This document shows, one piece after another, positions 1 to 6,664 of a stretch of DNA of 7,280 bases. A program made the position numbers and the translations under genes. Each line of letters starts with the position of its first letter. Positions within the stretch are counted from its first letter, which is position 1. The stretch is from Actinomycetes bacterium (lineage in GTDB: Bacteria; Actinomycetota; Thermoleophilia; BMS3ABIN01). The stretch covers positions 1-7,280 of the forward strand of contig JAJYLK010000056.1 in NCBI GenBank assembly GCA_021787775.1, in the 5' to 3' direction. The notes under the pieces were generated by a model. It worked only from the letters and a program-made list of their open reading frames with translations. It was not told the DNA's origin and did not search any database.

Positions 1-1056
1 CCCGAAACGCCGCACAAATCCTTCCTCGCACAGCTGCCGCAGATAGTCATTGCCGCTCGAACCCTCCGGCGACTGGTAGACAGGCAGATAGATCTTGCCA
101 AATTCCATCTCCACGTTGCAGCGCGCGGCGATCTCGGCGGTGCTCACGATCGCCCCGGGCGCCTGCGGCAACGCCGCCTCCATCTCCTCACGGCTCTTGA
201 GATAAAACTCCTCTCCCTGGAACTTGAGCCGGTCGGCATCCAGCAGCGTGCTGCCGGTCTGAATGCAGAGGAGGGCGTCATGGCTGACGGCGTCTTCCTT
301 CCGGAGATAATGGACGTCGTTAGTGGCCACCAGGGGCCGGCCGGCATCCGCCGCCAGCCTGATCAGCAGCGGGTTTACTTTCTCCTGCTCGGGGAGGCCG
401 TGCGCCTGGATCTCGATGTAGACATTTTCGTCACCGAATATTTCCTGCAAATCGCGGACTTCCTGCATGGCGCCGTCGTAATCGCCGCTGTAGAGCCGAT
501 GGCAGACGCGGCTGTTAAGGCAGCCGGTGAGACAGATGATCCCTTCGGCGTGCTCGCGCAGGACTTCGAGGTCGATCCGCGGCTTGTAGTAATAGCCCTC
601 CAGAAAGCCCCGGGAAGTGATCTGGATGAGGTTGTGATAGCCGGCAGTGTTCTCGGCCAGCAGCGTCAGGTGGAAGCGCCGCTCCTTGGCCTGTGATTTC
701 TCCAGACGGTTCTCGACCAGATAGGCCTCCAGACCGATGACCGGCTTTATGCCCCGGGCGGTGGCCTTGCGGTAGAACTCCACGGCGCTGGAGAGCACGC
801 CGTGGTCGGTGATCGCCACCGCCTCCATGCCCAGCTCGGCGCAGCGATCAAGCAGCGCCGAGACCTGGCAGGCGCCGTCCAGCGCGGAATATTCGCTGTG
901 CAGGTGCAGGTGGACGAAACCGGATCCCGGCGATGCGGCCGGCACTGGCGCCGGCGCCGGTTGGGACGCGGCCTGAGGCTCGTCTGCAGACGCAGCCCGG
1001 GTCTCCGGCAGAGGTGCGGGACCCGCGCCAACCGGATTGGCGTTGCGCTCGTTCAC
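1..1056 (-). CDS. dnaE: DNA polymerase III alpha subunit, N-terminal part (partial)
   Basis: This is the catalytic subunit of the replicative DNA polymerase; only the first 352 residues are in the window, and the gene continues past the left edge. I translated the minus strand from a GTG codon at 1056-1054. AAGGGAG lies 5 nt upstream. Residues 1-46 are an Ala/Pro-rich low-complexity extension. The PHP domain then begins with HLHLHSEYSALDG (49-61), followed by ITDHG (82-86), VIGLEAY (106-112), LTGCLNS (176-182), ATNDVHYL (244-251) and an LLCIQTG stretch (262-268). The nine expected PHP metal ligands can all be placed: H51, H53, D60, H85, E110, H129, C179, D247 and H249. Their spacing closely follows M. 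tuberculosis DnaE1, so metal binding and an intrinsic 3'-5' proofreading activity are plausible. The catalytic palm domain is outside the window. The conserved region after the PHP core favours DnaE1 over the mutagenic DnaE2 type, but only the rest of the gene can settle that. Confidence 0.95.
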   Translation of the reverse strand, partial: MNERNANPVGAGPAPLPETRAASADEPQAASQPAPAPVPAASPGSGFVHLHLHSEYSALDGACQVSALLDRCAELGMEAVAITDHGVLSSAVEFYRKATARGIKPVIGLEAYLVENRLEKSQAKERRFHLTLLAENTAGYHNLIQITSRGFLEGYYYKPRIDLEVLREHAEGIICLTGCLNSRVCHRLYSGDYDGAMQEVRDLQEIFGDENVYIEIQAHGLPEQEKVNPLLIRLAADAGRPLVATNDVHYLRKEDAVSHDALLCIQTGSTLLDADRLKFQGEEFYLKSREEMEAALPQAPGAIVSTAEIAARCNVEMEFGKIYLPVYQSPEGSSGNDYLRQLCEEGFVRRFG

Positions 1057-1061
1057 TGATT

Positions 1062-1068
1062 CTCCCTT
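1062..1068 (-). promoter_or_regulatory. Ribosome binding site of dnaE (AAGGGAG)
   Basis: AAGGGAG on the minus strand sits 5 nt before the GTG at 1056. The window has no competing ATG in this frame upstream of the conserved PHP motif, so this site supports the GTG start and therefore the reality of the 46-residue N-terminal extension. Confidence 0.7.
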
Positions 1069-1085
1069 ACCCTCACCACGGGAAG

Positions 1086-1113
1086 ATTCTATCCTGACCC
1101 CGTCGGCGGTTCA
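1086..1113 (-). promoter_or_regulatory. Putative sigma-70-type promoter of dnaE
   Basis: On the minus strand TTGAAC (1113-1108) and TAGAAT (1091-1086) are separated by 16 nt, close to the TTGACA / TATAAT consensus. Transcription would begin near 1079, giving a leader of roughly 20-25 nt that contains the AAGGGAG ribosome binding site. This is inferred from sequence pattern and position only. Confidence 0.5.
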
Positions 1114-1144
1114 ACTCGGCCAATCCCTCATGCCCGGCCCTTCT

Positions 1145-1166
1145 TCCGAGAACGCGTTTTCTCGGA
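1145..1166. repeat. Inverted repeat, 8-bp arms, 6-nt loop
   Basis: TCCGAGAA (1145-1152) and TTCTCGGA (1159-1166) are perfect inverted copies around CGCGTT. The element lies about 30 bp upstream of the putative dnaE -35 box. It has no T-tract on either strand, so a terminator is unlikely. A dyad operator or an incidental cruciform-prone sequence are the alternatives. It does not match a LexA box that I recognise. Confidence 0.55.
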
Positions 1167-1294
1167 TCGACTGTCCTGATGATGATTTCGACGCGCCAAA
1201 AAGCTTCCCTGCGCACGCCGCCAGCCCCGGGGCACAGACTGCTTGAGTTTTAATTGCCTTCATGCCTGCCGGGCGCCCTCCCATTGAGATGATT

Positions 1295-1323
1295 TTGACT
1301 ATTATTCTGTCATTATGTATATT
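1295..1323 (+). promoter_or_regulatory. Strong-looking sigma-70-type promoter for the membrane-protein genes
   Basis: TTGACT (1295-1300) and TATATT (1318-1323) are separated by exactly 17 nt, which is close to the ideal housekeeping promoter. It points toward the gene starting at 1438 and would give a leader of just over 100 nt. AT-rich DNA throws up such matches by chance more often than GC-rich DNA, which limits confidence. Confidence 0.5.
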
Positions 1324-1424
1324 CATCCGACCGGTGCCTGGAATTACCTTTGATTTTGATGTGTATCTCTTTATTGCCAGCAAAGCTTCCCCCGGGTAAT
1401 TTGTTTGATAGCCTGCATAAAAAG

Positions 1425-1430
1425 ACAGGA
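1425..1430 (+). promoter_or_regulatory. Ribosome binding site supporting the TTG start at 1438
   Basis: ACAGGA (core AGGA 1427-1430) stands 7 nt before TTG at 1438. The competing ATG at 1477 is preceded only by a weak GGTAAC-like stretch, so this site tips the start choice toward TTG. Confidence 0.45.
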
Positions 1431-1437
1431 ATAAATA

Positions 1438-2754
1438 TTGCAGCGTACCATTAAAGCAATTGGTAACATAGTTCATATGTCCGGTAAACACCGGAGCGCA
1501 TGCCTCGTCACTGCAATTTTTTTGGCGATTCAGGCCTTCATCTGGTTTGTCATTTTTCGTCATTTCTGGTTCAAGGGAAGCGCCGTCGCTCTGGATGATG
1601 TGCAGAAGGTTTATTATTCCTATGCTAAAAGGATCGCCGCCGGTGCGCTTCCTTACCGTGATTTCCCAGTGGAATACCCCCCTGTGGCCACGCTGTTTTT
1701 TTATTTGCCGTTTCGGATCTCGGGAGCCAATATTGACAGCTACACCTTCTGGTTCGAAGTTGTCATGTTTATTGTCAACATCAACTGCACGATTCTGATA
1801 GCAATTTATTCATGGCAGCGATGGCAAAATTTGCGTTGGCTGGCGATTACCCTGACAACCTACACGCTTCTGCTTCTGGCTACAGGCAATCTGGTTCAAG
1901 CCCGTTTTGACATCCTGGTCGCCTTCTTCATCCTTTTCAGTTTGATCTGCTTTATTAACGAGCGTCACTCGTGGGCCTGGATTTTCCTGGGTGTCGGCTT
2001 CATGACGAAAATAATCCCCATTTTGCTTGCACCGTATTATTTGATGGTGTATTGGCGTCGCCGGCAGTCTGACATGCTCTGGCAGGGCCCTCTTGCCATG
2101 AGCGTTGCCATAATCTGTATTGGCGCACCGCTCCTTATAATAGCTTCCAGTGGCCTGCTGAATTCATTCCTGATTCAGTTCTCACGGCCGGTGATGATTG
2201 AAAGTTTATGGGCAGTGCCGCTTTTGCTGGCCGAGAAACTCGGCCTGCTATTCAGTATTAACAACAGGTACGGCTCGGTTAACATCGTGTCTTCTTTTTC
2301 GACTATTCTTGCGGTCCTGTCCGGGCCGGCGATGCTGATACTGCTGGAATTTGGTTATTTCGGATTTCACCGTTTCTATAAAACAGGTTCTCCACGCGGG
2401 AATCGGTATCAGCTTGTCCGCTTTGCCATCGTTGGGATTACCACCTTTATCCTGTTTGGTAAAGTCTTTTCTCCCCAATTCCTGATCTGGCTGCTTCCAA
2501 TGGTGCCGCTCGCGCTAGGCGAAAAAAAGGGCTATTTAATCGTATTCTTTTTCATGATAGCGTTAGCATTAACACAATTCGAATATCCTTATCATATCGC
2601 CCAATTGGTCCGGCTAAATGATTTCATGATCTGGGAGGTGTCTATCAGGGACATGATGCTGGCATTGATGCTCGTGCTGTTGATGGGGCAAAAAACCGGC
2701 GGCTCTGAAAAGTTTGAGCATATTCCGCCGCCTGCGTCTGATGGTGGCATTTAA
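1438..2754 (+). CDS. Polytopic membrane protein, DUF2029/GT87-like glycosyltransferase (GT-C type)
   Basis: A 438-residue, very hydrophobic protein with about ten to twelve predicted membrane segments (for example 21-41, 104-124, 133-150, 156-173, 180-203, 218-240, 283-306, 326-358 and 366-380). Family-like motifs are visible in order: LDD (52-54), RDFPVEYPP (74-82) in the first extracytoplasmic loop, ARFDILVAF (155-163), TKIIPILLAP (190-199), SRPVMIESL (249-257) and KVFSPQFLIWLLP (342-354). This pattern is typical of bacterial polyprenyl-phosphate-sugar-using membrane glycosyltransferases of the DUF2029/GT87 kind; acceptor and sugar are unknown. The acidic residues before EYPP are the likely catalytic side, by analogy with GT-C enzymes. 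I use the TTG at 1438 because ACAGGA lies 7 nt upstream. An ATG at 1477 (residue 14) lacks a good ribosome binding site but would start closer to the first membrane segment. A similar membrane protein follows 68 bp downstream. Base composition is much more AT-rich than dnaE or cimA. Confidence 0.8.
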   Translation: MQRTIKAIGNIVHMSGKHRSACLVTAIFLAIQAFIWFVIFRHFWFKGSAVALDDVQKVYYSYAKRIAAGALPYRDFPVEYPPVATLFFYLPFRISGANIDSYTFWFEVVMFIVNINCTILIAIYSWQRWQNLRWLAITLTTYTLLLLATGNLVQARFDILVAFFILFSLICFINERHSWAWIFLGVGFMTKIIPILLAPYYLMVYWRRRQSDMLWQGPLAMSVAIICIGAPLLIIASSGLLNSFLIQFSRPVMIESLWAVPLLLAEKLGLLFSINNRYGSVNIVSSFSTILAVLSGPAMLILLEFGYFGFHRFYKTGSPRGNRYQLVRFAIVGITTFILFGKVFSPQFLIWLLPMVPLALGEKKGYLIVFFFMIALALTQFEYPYHIAQLVRLNDFMIWEVSIRDMMLALMLVLLMGQKTGGSEKFEHIPPPASDGGI

Positions 2755-2822
2755 GCACCCTGCGAACATTCAGCGTCTAGTTAACCACGAGATTAGGCAT
2801 CATCATAGCCAGAAAGTATGCA

Positions 2823-4340
2823 ATGCGGACAAAAGATAAATTAAAAAATCCGGCCATCGGTGAGACGGATGTCTTGCTTTTCATCATCTTTGTCTTTGCT
2901 GTTATTTACGGCCTGATTTCACTGGTAAATCATTACGAATTTCGCACATACGCGCTTGATCTTGGCATGTTCAATCAGGCACTGTACAGTTTCGCACATC
3001 TGAATCTCAACTATTTTACGCTGGCCACCGACGGCTCACACGTGAATTACTTCGCTGATCATTTTTCCTTGATTACTGTTGCTTTTGCGCCCTTTTATTA
3101 TCTTTTACATTCTTACACGCTGCTGGTCATCCAGATCATCGCCATCCTGGCGGGTGGCGTAGGGATTTACATGTTCGCGAAACATGAGACCGATACAAAA
3201 TATCTGCCCCTTTTTGTTATCTTCCAGTTCTTTGGCATCTGGGGTATATATTCCGCCCTGGCGTTTGACTTTCATGATAATGTCGTCGCGGCCATGCTGG
3301 TCCCGTGGCTTGCCTATTCTTATGTTTCCGGCAAAAAGCGGCTTTTTATCCTTTTCTTCCTGCTGATCCTGATCGCCAAAGAAAATATGGCCTTGTGGCT
3401 TGTTTTCATCATTCTGGGCCTGATGCTGCACCGCGGGCTATCCCATTGGCGTCAGTTCCTCAGGTTTGAGGTGCCGATGCTGGCTCTTGCAGCCCTTTAT
3501 TTCATTATTGTCATCAGTGTAATCATGCCGGCGCTGGCAGACGAAAATGGCGGCGCCTCAACCCTGGTAGCCCGATACAGCGAATTCGGCAACTCGCCGG
3601 CGGCGATAGCCAGGAACATCGTCCTTAACCCGCAAAAGACCTTTTCGCTGCTTTTCCAGGCGACACGACCGAATAAAGATCACGGTGACGACAAATACGG
3701 TCTGCACGCCGCCGTGCTGGCATCTGGCGGCCTGGCGTTACTTGCTGTCCCATCCTGCCTCGTAATGCTGATTCCTGTTTATCTGCAGAAGTTCTTGACC
3801 GTCGACCCTTCTTTTTGGGGTATTACCGGACAATATTCAATCGAGTTCGTCCCCATTATCGGCATAGCTTTCACGACACTCCTGGCGATGCTGAAACGCC
3901 GCCGGCTGGGAGTCCGCTGGCAATACCTGGTGGCTGCTCTCTTCCTCGTTACCACGTACGGATCACTCTCTTACACAATTGCCAATCGCAAGTTGTCGGA
4001 TTTTTCGCAGGAAGATAATGTGAACTTCCTGGCAACGGACCATTACACGCCCTCTGTCAAAGTCAATGAAGTCAATCAATTTCTCGATAGCATACCGGCC
4101 GGTGTGCCGCTTTCGGCCAGCTCCTCGCTGGCGCCGCACCTCGGTTACCGGAATCAAATCTACCAGTATCCGATTATCAGGAACTCGGAATATATCGTTA
4201 TAATGCAGGATCCGAGGGACAATTTTATTGATCCGGCGCTGCTCCCTGCCGCGCGCAATTTCGTCATGTTGCTCCGCACAAACGTCAGCAATGAGCCGGC
4301 CAGACGCTACCTGCTGATGATTTACAAACGAAAATCATAA
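2823..4340 (+). CDS. DUF2079 family polytopic membrane protein
   Basis: A 505-residue protein of the DUF2079 type, an uncharacterised family generally regarded as related to GT-C membrane glycosyltransferases. Membrane segments fall near 17-38, 82-94, 98-118, 128-146, 151-167, 173-202 (two), 216-236, 296-320, 338-356 and 367-385. The last roughly 115 residues are a more polar domain, probably extracytoplasmic. Recognisable family features are LDLGMFNQALY (45-55), ADHFSLITVAFAPFYYLL (78-95), DFHDNVVAAML (149-159), AKENMAL (185-191), GQYSIEFVPI (336-345) and, in the tail, SASSSLAPHLGYRNQIYQYP (431-450). From memory, many relatives have FHPE and KED where this one has FHDN and KEN. The ATG at 2823 is the only sensible start, although no strong ribosome binding site precedes it (AGAAAG at 2811-2816). 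It lies 68 bp after the GT87-like gene on the same strand, so co-transcription is likely. Sugar donor, acceptor and pathway cannot be told from sequence. Confidence 0.85.
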   Translation: MRTKDKLKNPAIGETDVLLFIIFVFAVIYGLISLVNHYEFRTYALDLGMFNQALYSFAHLNLNYFTLATDGSHVNYFADHFSLITVAFAPFYYLLHSYTLLVIQIIAILAGGVGIYMFAKHETDTKYLPLFVIFQFFGIWGIYSALAFDFHDNVVAAMLVPWLAYSYVSGKKRLFILFFLLILIAKENMALWLVFIILGLMLHRGLSHWRQFLRFEVPMLALAALYFIIVISVIMPALADENGGASTLVARYSEFGNSPAAIARNIVLNPQKTFSLLFQATRPNKDHGDDKYGLHAAVLASGGLALLAVPSCLVMLIPVYLQKFLTVDPSFWGITGQYSIEFVPIIGIAFTTLLAMLKRRRLGVRWQYLVAALFLVTTYGSLSYTIANRKLSDFSQEDNVNFLATDHYTPSVKVNEVNQFLDSIPAGVPLSASSSLAPHLGYRNQIYQYPIIRNSEYIVIMQDPRDNFIDPALLPAARNFVMLLRTNVSNEPARRYLLMIYKRKS

Positions 4341-4400
4341 TCTGTCGGCTCTATTACAGGAGCATTTGCCCGCGAACCCATTCGTCTTGTTGAAATGCGT

Positions 4401-5027
4401 TTAGCACTGTTTGACTGAATTGGAAAGCTCGCCGATGCCGTCTATTTTCACCGTCACCCGGTCTCCCGGCTGGAGCGGCCCCACTCCCGGCGGCGTGCCG
4501 GTGAGGATGACGTCGCCCGGCTCCAGCGTCATGACGCCGGAGATAAGGGCAAGCAGCCGGAGGGGAGAAAAGACCATGTCAGAGATCGGGGCGCCCTGGC
4601 GCGGCTCGCCGTTCAGCAGCAGCTCAACCAGGGTGCCGGGCGCCAGCGCCTCGGTCTGCACACGCGGACCCAGAGGGCAGAAAGTGTCAAAGCTCTTGGA
4701 TCTGGTCCACTGGCCATCGCGCTGCTGCAGGTCGCGGGCGGTGACGTCGTTGGCGCAGGTGTAGCCGAGCACGTACTCTTCAGCGTCAGCAACGTCGACA
4801 TCGCGCGCGGTCTTGCCGATGACGAGGGCGAGTTCGGCCTCGTAATCGACCCGGTCAGACTGCGGCGGCAGCACGATCGCCTCCCCGTCGCCGATCACGG
4901 CGGATGGCGGCTTCAGGAAGATGAGCGGCTCCCGCGGCAGCTCCATCCCCAGCTCGGCGGCGTGAGAGCGATAGTTGAGGCCGACGGCGATGATCTTGCC
5001 AGGAGGTTGCAGCGGCAGACAGCTCAA
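4401..5027 (-). CDS. Fumarylacetoacetate hydrolase (FAH) family enzyme, short form
   Basis: A 208-residue enzyme of the FAH superfamily, the YcgM/FAHD1-like short form. The family includes acylpyruvate hydrolases, oxaloacetate decarboxylases and hydroxy-dienedioate isomerases acting on 2-oxo-acid substrates with a divalent metal. Motifs: GLNYRSHAAELG (16-27) with the H22/E25 pair, YEAELALVIG (62-71) supplying metal ligands E63 and E65, NDVTARDLQ (93-101) supplying D94, SKSFDTFCPLGP (110-121) with a likely substrate-binding Lys111, and TGTPPGVG (176-183). All expected catalytic residues are present. I chose the TTG at 5027: GAGG lies 6 nt upstream, and the protein then begins just before the conserved PPGKIIAVG. 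Starting at 5141 would add 38 residues without family resemblance that overlap cimA in another frame. The gene begins 11 nt after the cimA stop, so it is probably translated from the same message. The exact reaction is not decidable; a clean-up or pyruvate-forming role beside citramalate synthase is only inference. Confidence 0.9.
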   Translation of the reverse strand: MSCLPLQPPGKIIAVGLNYRSHAAELGMELPREPLIFLKPPSAVIGDGEAIVLPPQSDRVDYEAELALVIGKTARDVDVADAEEYVLGYTCANDVTARDLQQRDGQWTRSKSFDTFCPLGPRVQTEALAPGTLVELLLNGEPRQGAPISDMVFSPLRLLALISGVMTLEPGDVILTGTPPGVGPLQPGDRVTVKIDGIGELSNSVKQC

Positions 5028-5033
5028 CGCTGA

Positions 5034-5037
5034 CCTC
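5034..5037 (-). promoter_or_regulatory. Ribosome binding site deciding the FAH-family start (GAGG)
   Basis: GAGG on the minus strand lies between the cimA stop (5041-5039) and the TTG at 5027, with a 6-nt spacer. It favours the short, non-overlapping form of the protein over a start inside cimA. Confidence 0.65.
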
Positions 5038-5038
5038 G

Positions 5039-6625
5039 CTAGCGCCGGCGGCGGCGCTTGATCAGGCCGTATTCGAGGCTGTCGGTCAACGCCTCCCAGC
5101 TGGCTTCGATGATGTTCTCCGAGACGCCGACAGTGCCCCACTGATCCTGGCCGTCGCTGGAATCGAGCAGCACCCGCGTGACGGCGCCGGTGCCCTGGTG
5201 CTCATTGAGGATGCGCACCTTGTAGTTGACCAGCTGGATGCGGGCCAGCTCTTCCGCCAGCTTCGGGTAGCGCTCGGGCAGCAGCTGGCGCAAAGCCACA
5301 TCCAGCGCGTTCACCGGGCCGTTGCCCTCGGCGAATGCGATAGCGTGGCCGGCAGCGTCCCCCTTCAGCACTATCTTGGCCTCGCTGATGACGGCGCGCT
5401 TGCGCTTCTGGACGATGACGCGGAAGTTGTCCAGCTCGATCATATCCCGGTGCAGCCCCAGCTCCCGCCGCAGGAACAGCTCGAACGAAGCCTCGGCCAC
5501 TTCATAGTGATAGCCCTGGTGCTCTTTCTCTTTCAGCCGCCGGAGCAGCCGGCCCAGCGCCTCCTTGTCACCACTGAGATCGATGCCCATCCCGGCGGCC
5601 TTCTTCAGCACGGTCGCCCGGCCGGCCAGTTCGCTCACCAGGATCTGCTGCCGGTTGCCCACCAGCGCCGGATCGATGTGCTCGAAGGTGCGCGCGTCCC
5701 TGAGGGCGGCGCTGACGTGCAGCCCGCCCTTGTGCGCAAAGGCGTTCTCCCCCACATAGGGTTGATGCGGCTCGGGACTGATGTTGACGACCTCGGCCAC
5801 GAAATGCGATGCCTCGGTGAGCCCGGCCATGCGCGCGTCGCTGACGCAGTCCAGCCCCAGCTTGAGCTTCAGCGCCGGGATGATCGACACCAGGTTGGCG
5901 TTGCCGCAGCGTTCGCCGTAACCGTTGACGGTGCCTTGCACCTGCACGGCGCCGGCCTCGACCGCCATCAGCGATACCGCCACGGCGCAGTCGGAATCAT
6001 TGTGGGCATGGATACCGAGCGGCGTGTCCAGCTCAGCCGCGACCCGCCGGATGACCGCGGCAGCCTCGCCGGGTAGCGTGGCGCCATTGGTATCACACAG
6101 CACCAGCCGGGACGCGCCGGCGCCGGCGGCAGCCCTCAGCGTCTGCAGGGCGTAATCCGGATCGTCGCGAAAACCGTCGAAGAAATGCTCGGCGTCATAG
6201 AAGACCTCGCGCCCCTTCCCGCTCAGGTAGCGGATGGTGCCGGCGATCATGCGCAGGTTCTCTTCCAGCCCCACGCGCAGCACCTTCTGCGTATGCAGCT
6301 TCCAGCTCTTGCCGACGATAGTCACCACCGGCGTGCCAACTTTCACCAGTTCCCGCACCAGTGGATCGCGGTGCGGCGGCGTCCCCCGCTTGTGCGTCAT
6401 GCCGAAAGCTGCCAGCTTCGCCGCGCGCAGCCGGTGACCGGCCATCTTTTGATAAAATTCTACATCCTTGGGGTTGGAACCCGGGAAGCCGCCCTCGATG
6501 AAGTGCACGCCCAGCCGGTCCAGGCGGAGCGCGATCTGCACCTTCTCGTCCACGGAGACGCTGATGCCCTCCCGCTGCATCCCGTCCCGGAGCGTGGTAT
6601 CGTATATTTCGATTTTGCGGGTCAT
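5039..6625 (-). CDS. cimA: (R)-citramalate synthase, LeuA-related two-domain form
   Basis: Condenses pyruvate and acetyl-CoA to (R)-citramalate, the first step of the threonine-independent route to 2-oxobutyrate and isoleucine. The 528-residue length is right for the long CimA type. The N-terminal HMGL-like TIM barrel shows YDTTLRDGMQREG (8-20), HAHND (206-210) with metal ligands H206 and H208 besides D14, GTVNGYGERCGNANL (231-245) and GENAFAHKGGLHVSA (292-306). A linker of roughly 310-395 leads to the C-terminal LeuA-type regulatory domain (about 395-520), with DNFRVIVQKR, GNGPVNALDVALR and a VGVSENIIEASWEAL stretch; in relatives this domain binds the feedback inhibitor (isoleucine or leucine). 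I use the ATG at 6625 because GGGAG lies 5 nt upstream and the protein then begins directly at the barrel; an upstream TTG at 6673 would add 16 unconserved residues. The protein ends in five arginines (524-528). 2-isopropylmalate synthase is the main alternative, but the RDGMQREGISVS start and the downstream motifs fit the CimA subfamily better. Confidence 0.93.
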   Translation of the reverse strand: MTRKIEIYDTTLRDGMQREGISVSVDEKVQIALRLDRLGVHFIEGGFPGSNPKDVEFYQKMAGHRLRAAKLAAFGMTHKRGTPPHRDPLVRELVKVGTPVVTIVGKSWKLHTQKVLRVGLEENLRMIAGTIRYLSGKGREVFYDAEHFFDGFRDDPDYALQTLRAAAGAGASRLVLCDTNGATLPGEAAAVIRRVAAELDTPLGIHAHNDSDCAVAVSLMAVEAGAVQVQGTVNGYGERCGNANLVSIIPALKLKLGLDCVSDARMAGLTEASHFVAEVVNISPEPHQPYVGENAFAHKGGLHVSAALRDARTFEHIDPALVGNRQQILVSELAGRATVLKKAAGMGIDLSGDKEALGRLLRRLKEKEHQGYHYEVAEASFELFLRRELGLHRDMIELDNFRVIVQKRKRAVISEAKIVLKGDAAGHAIAFAEGNGPVNALDVALRQLLPERYPKLAEELARIQLVNYKVRILNEHQGTGAVTRVLLDSSDGQDQWGTVGVSENIIEASWEALTDSLEYGLIKRRRRR

Positions 6626-6630
6626 GACAT

Positions 6631-6635
6631 CTCCC
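6631..6635 (-). promoter_or_regulatory. Ribosome binding site of cimA (GGGAG)
   Basis: GGGAG on the minus strand is 5 nt before the ATG at 6625 and settles the start over the in-frame TTG at 6673, whose upstream sequence has no comparable site at good spacing. Confidence 0.65.
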
Positions 6636-6639
6636 GGTA

Positions 6640-6654
6640 TGCGGCTAGTCCGCA
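6640..6654 (-). repeat. Short inverted repeat next to the cimA ribosome binding site
   Basis: TGCGG and CCGCA, 5-bp arms around a 5-nt loop, end 4 nt upstream of the GGGAG site of cimA. As RNA this could form a small hairpin near the ribosome binding site. The arms are short, so chance is a fair explanation. Confidence 0.35.
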
Positions 6655-6664
6655 AGCGGTTCAT

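Larger units (their letters stand above)
1057..1437. other. Divergent intergenic region between dnaE and the membrane-protein pair
   Basis: This 381-bp stretch has no convincing gene. Open frames crossing it have no recognisable motif, and those that extend further overlap the real genes in other frames. The part next to dnaE is GC-rich. From about 1240 it turns sharply AT-rich, matching the two downstream membrane-protein genes. It contains a candidate promoter for each direction, one inverted repeat (1145-1166) and a 10-bp GC palindrome at 1224-1233. The right-facing leader after the promoter at 1295-1323 would be about 105-110 nt long; I see no recognisable riboswitch in it. Confidence 0.7.

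Noticed and set aside
280..696. Plus-strand open frame of 138 codons inside dnaE
   Set aside because: It lies antisense to the conserved PHP domain and is a by-product of the GC-rich coding strand.
1200..1391. 10-nt direct repeat AAAGCTTCCC at 1200-1209 and 1382-1391, considered as an insertion-site duplication
   Set aside because: The copies do not bracket the AT-rich cassette; both lie on its left side, and a 10-nt match is weak evidence.
1111..1563. 150-codon open frame on the minus strand across the divergent intergenic region
   Set aside because: It overlaps the start of the GT87-like gene and both putative promoters, and its translation shows no membrane segment, motif or family resemblance.
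4362..4398. Nested inverted repeats (GCATTT/AAATGC around CGAA/TTCG) between the convergent genes, considered as a bidirectional terminator
   Set aside because: The stems are only 6 and 4 bp, with unpaired stretches between them and no T-run on either side. The 60-bp gap holds no convincing terminator.
5028..5141. 38-residue N-terminal extension of the FAH-family protein overlapping cimA
   Set aside because: The residues do not resemble the family, the stretch is cimA coding sequence read in another frame, and the TTG at 5027 has a well-placed GAGG.
5198..6076. Long plus-strand open frame of 292 codons inside cimA
   Set aside because: It is antisense to a clearly conserved enzyme. Long antisense frames are common in GC-rich genes, and its translation has no recognisable motif.
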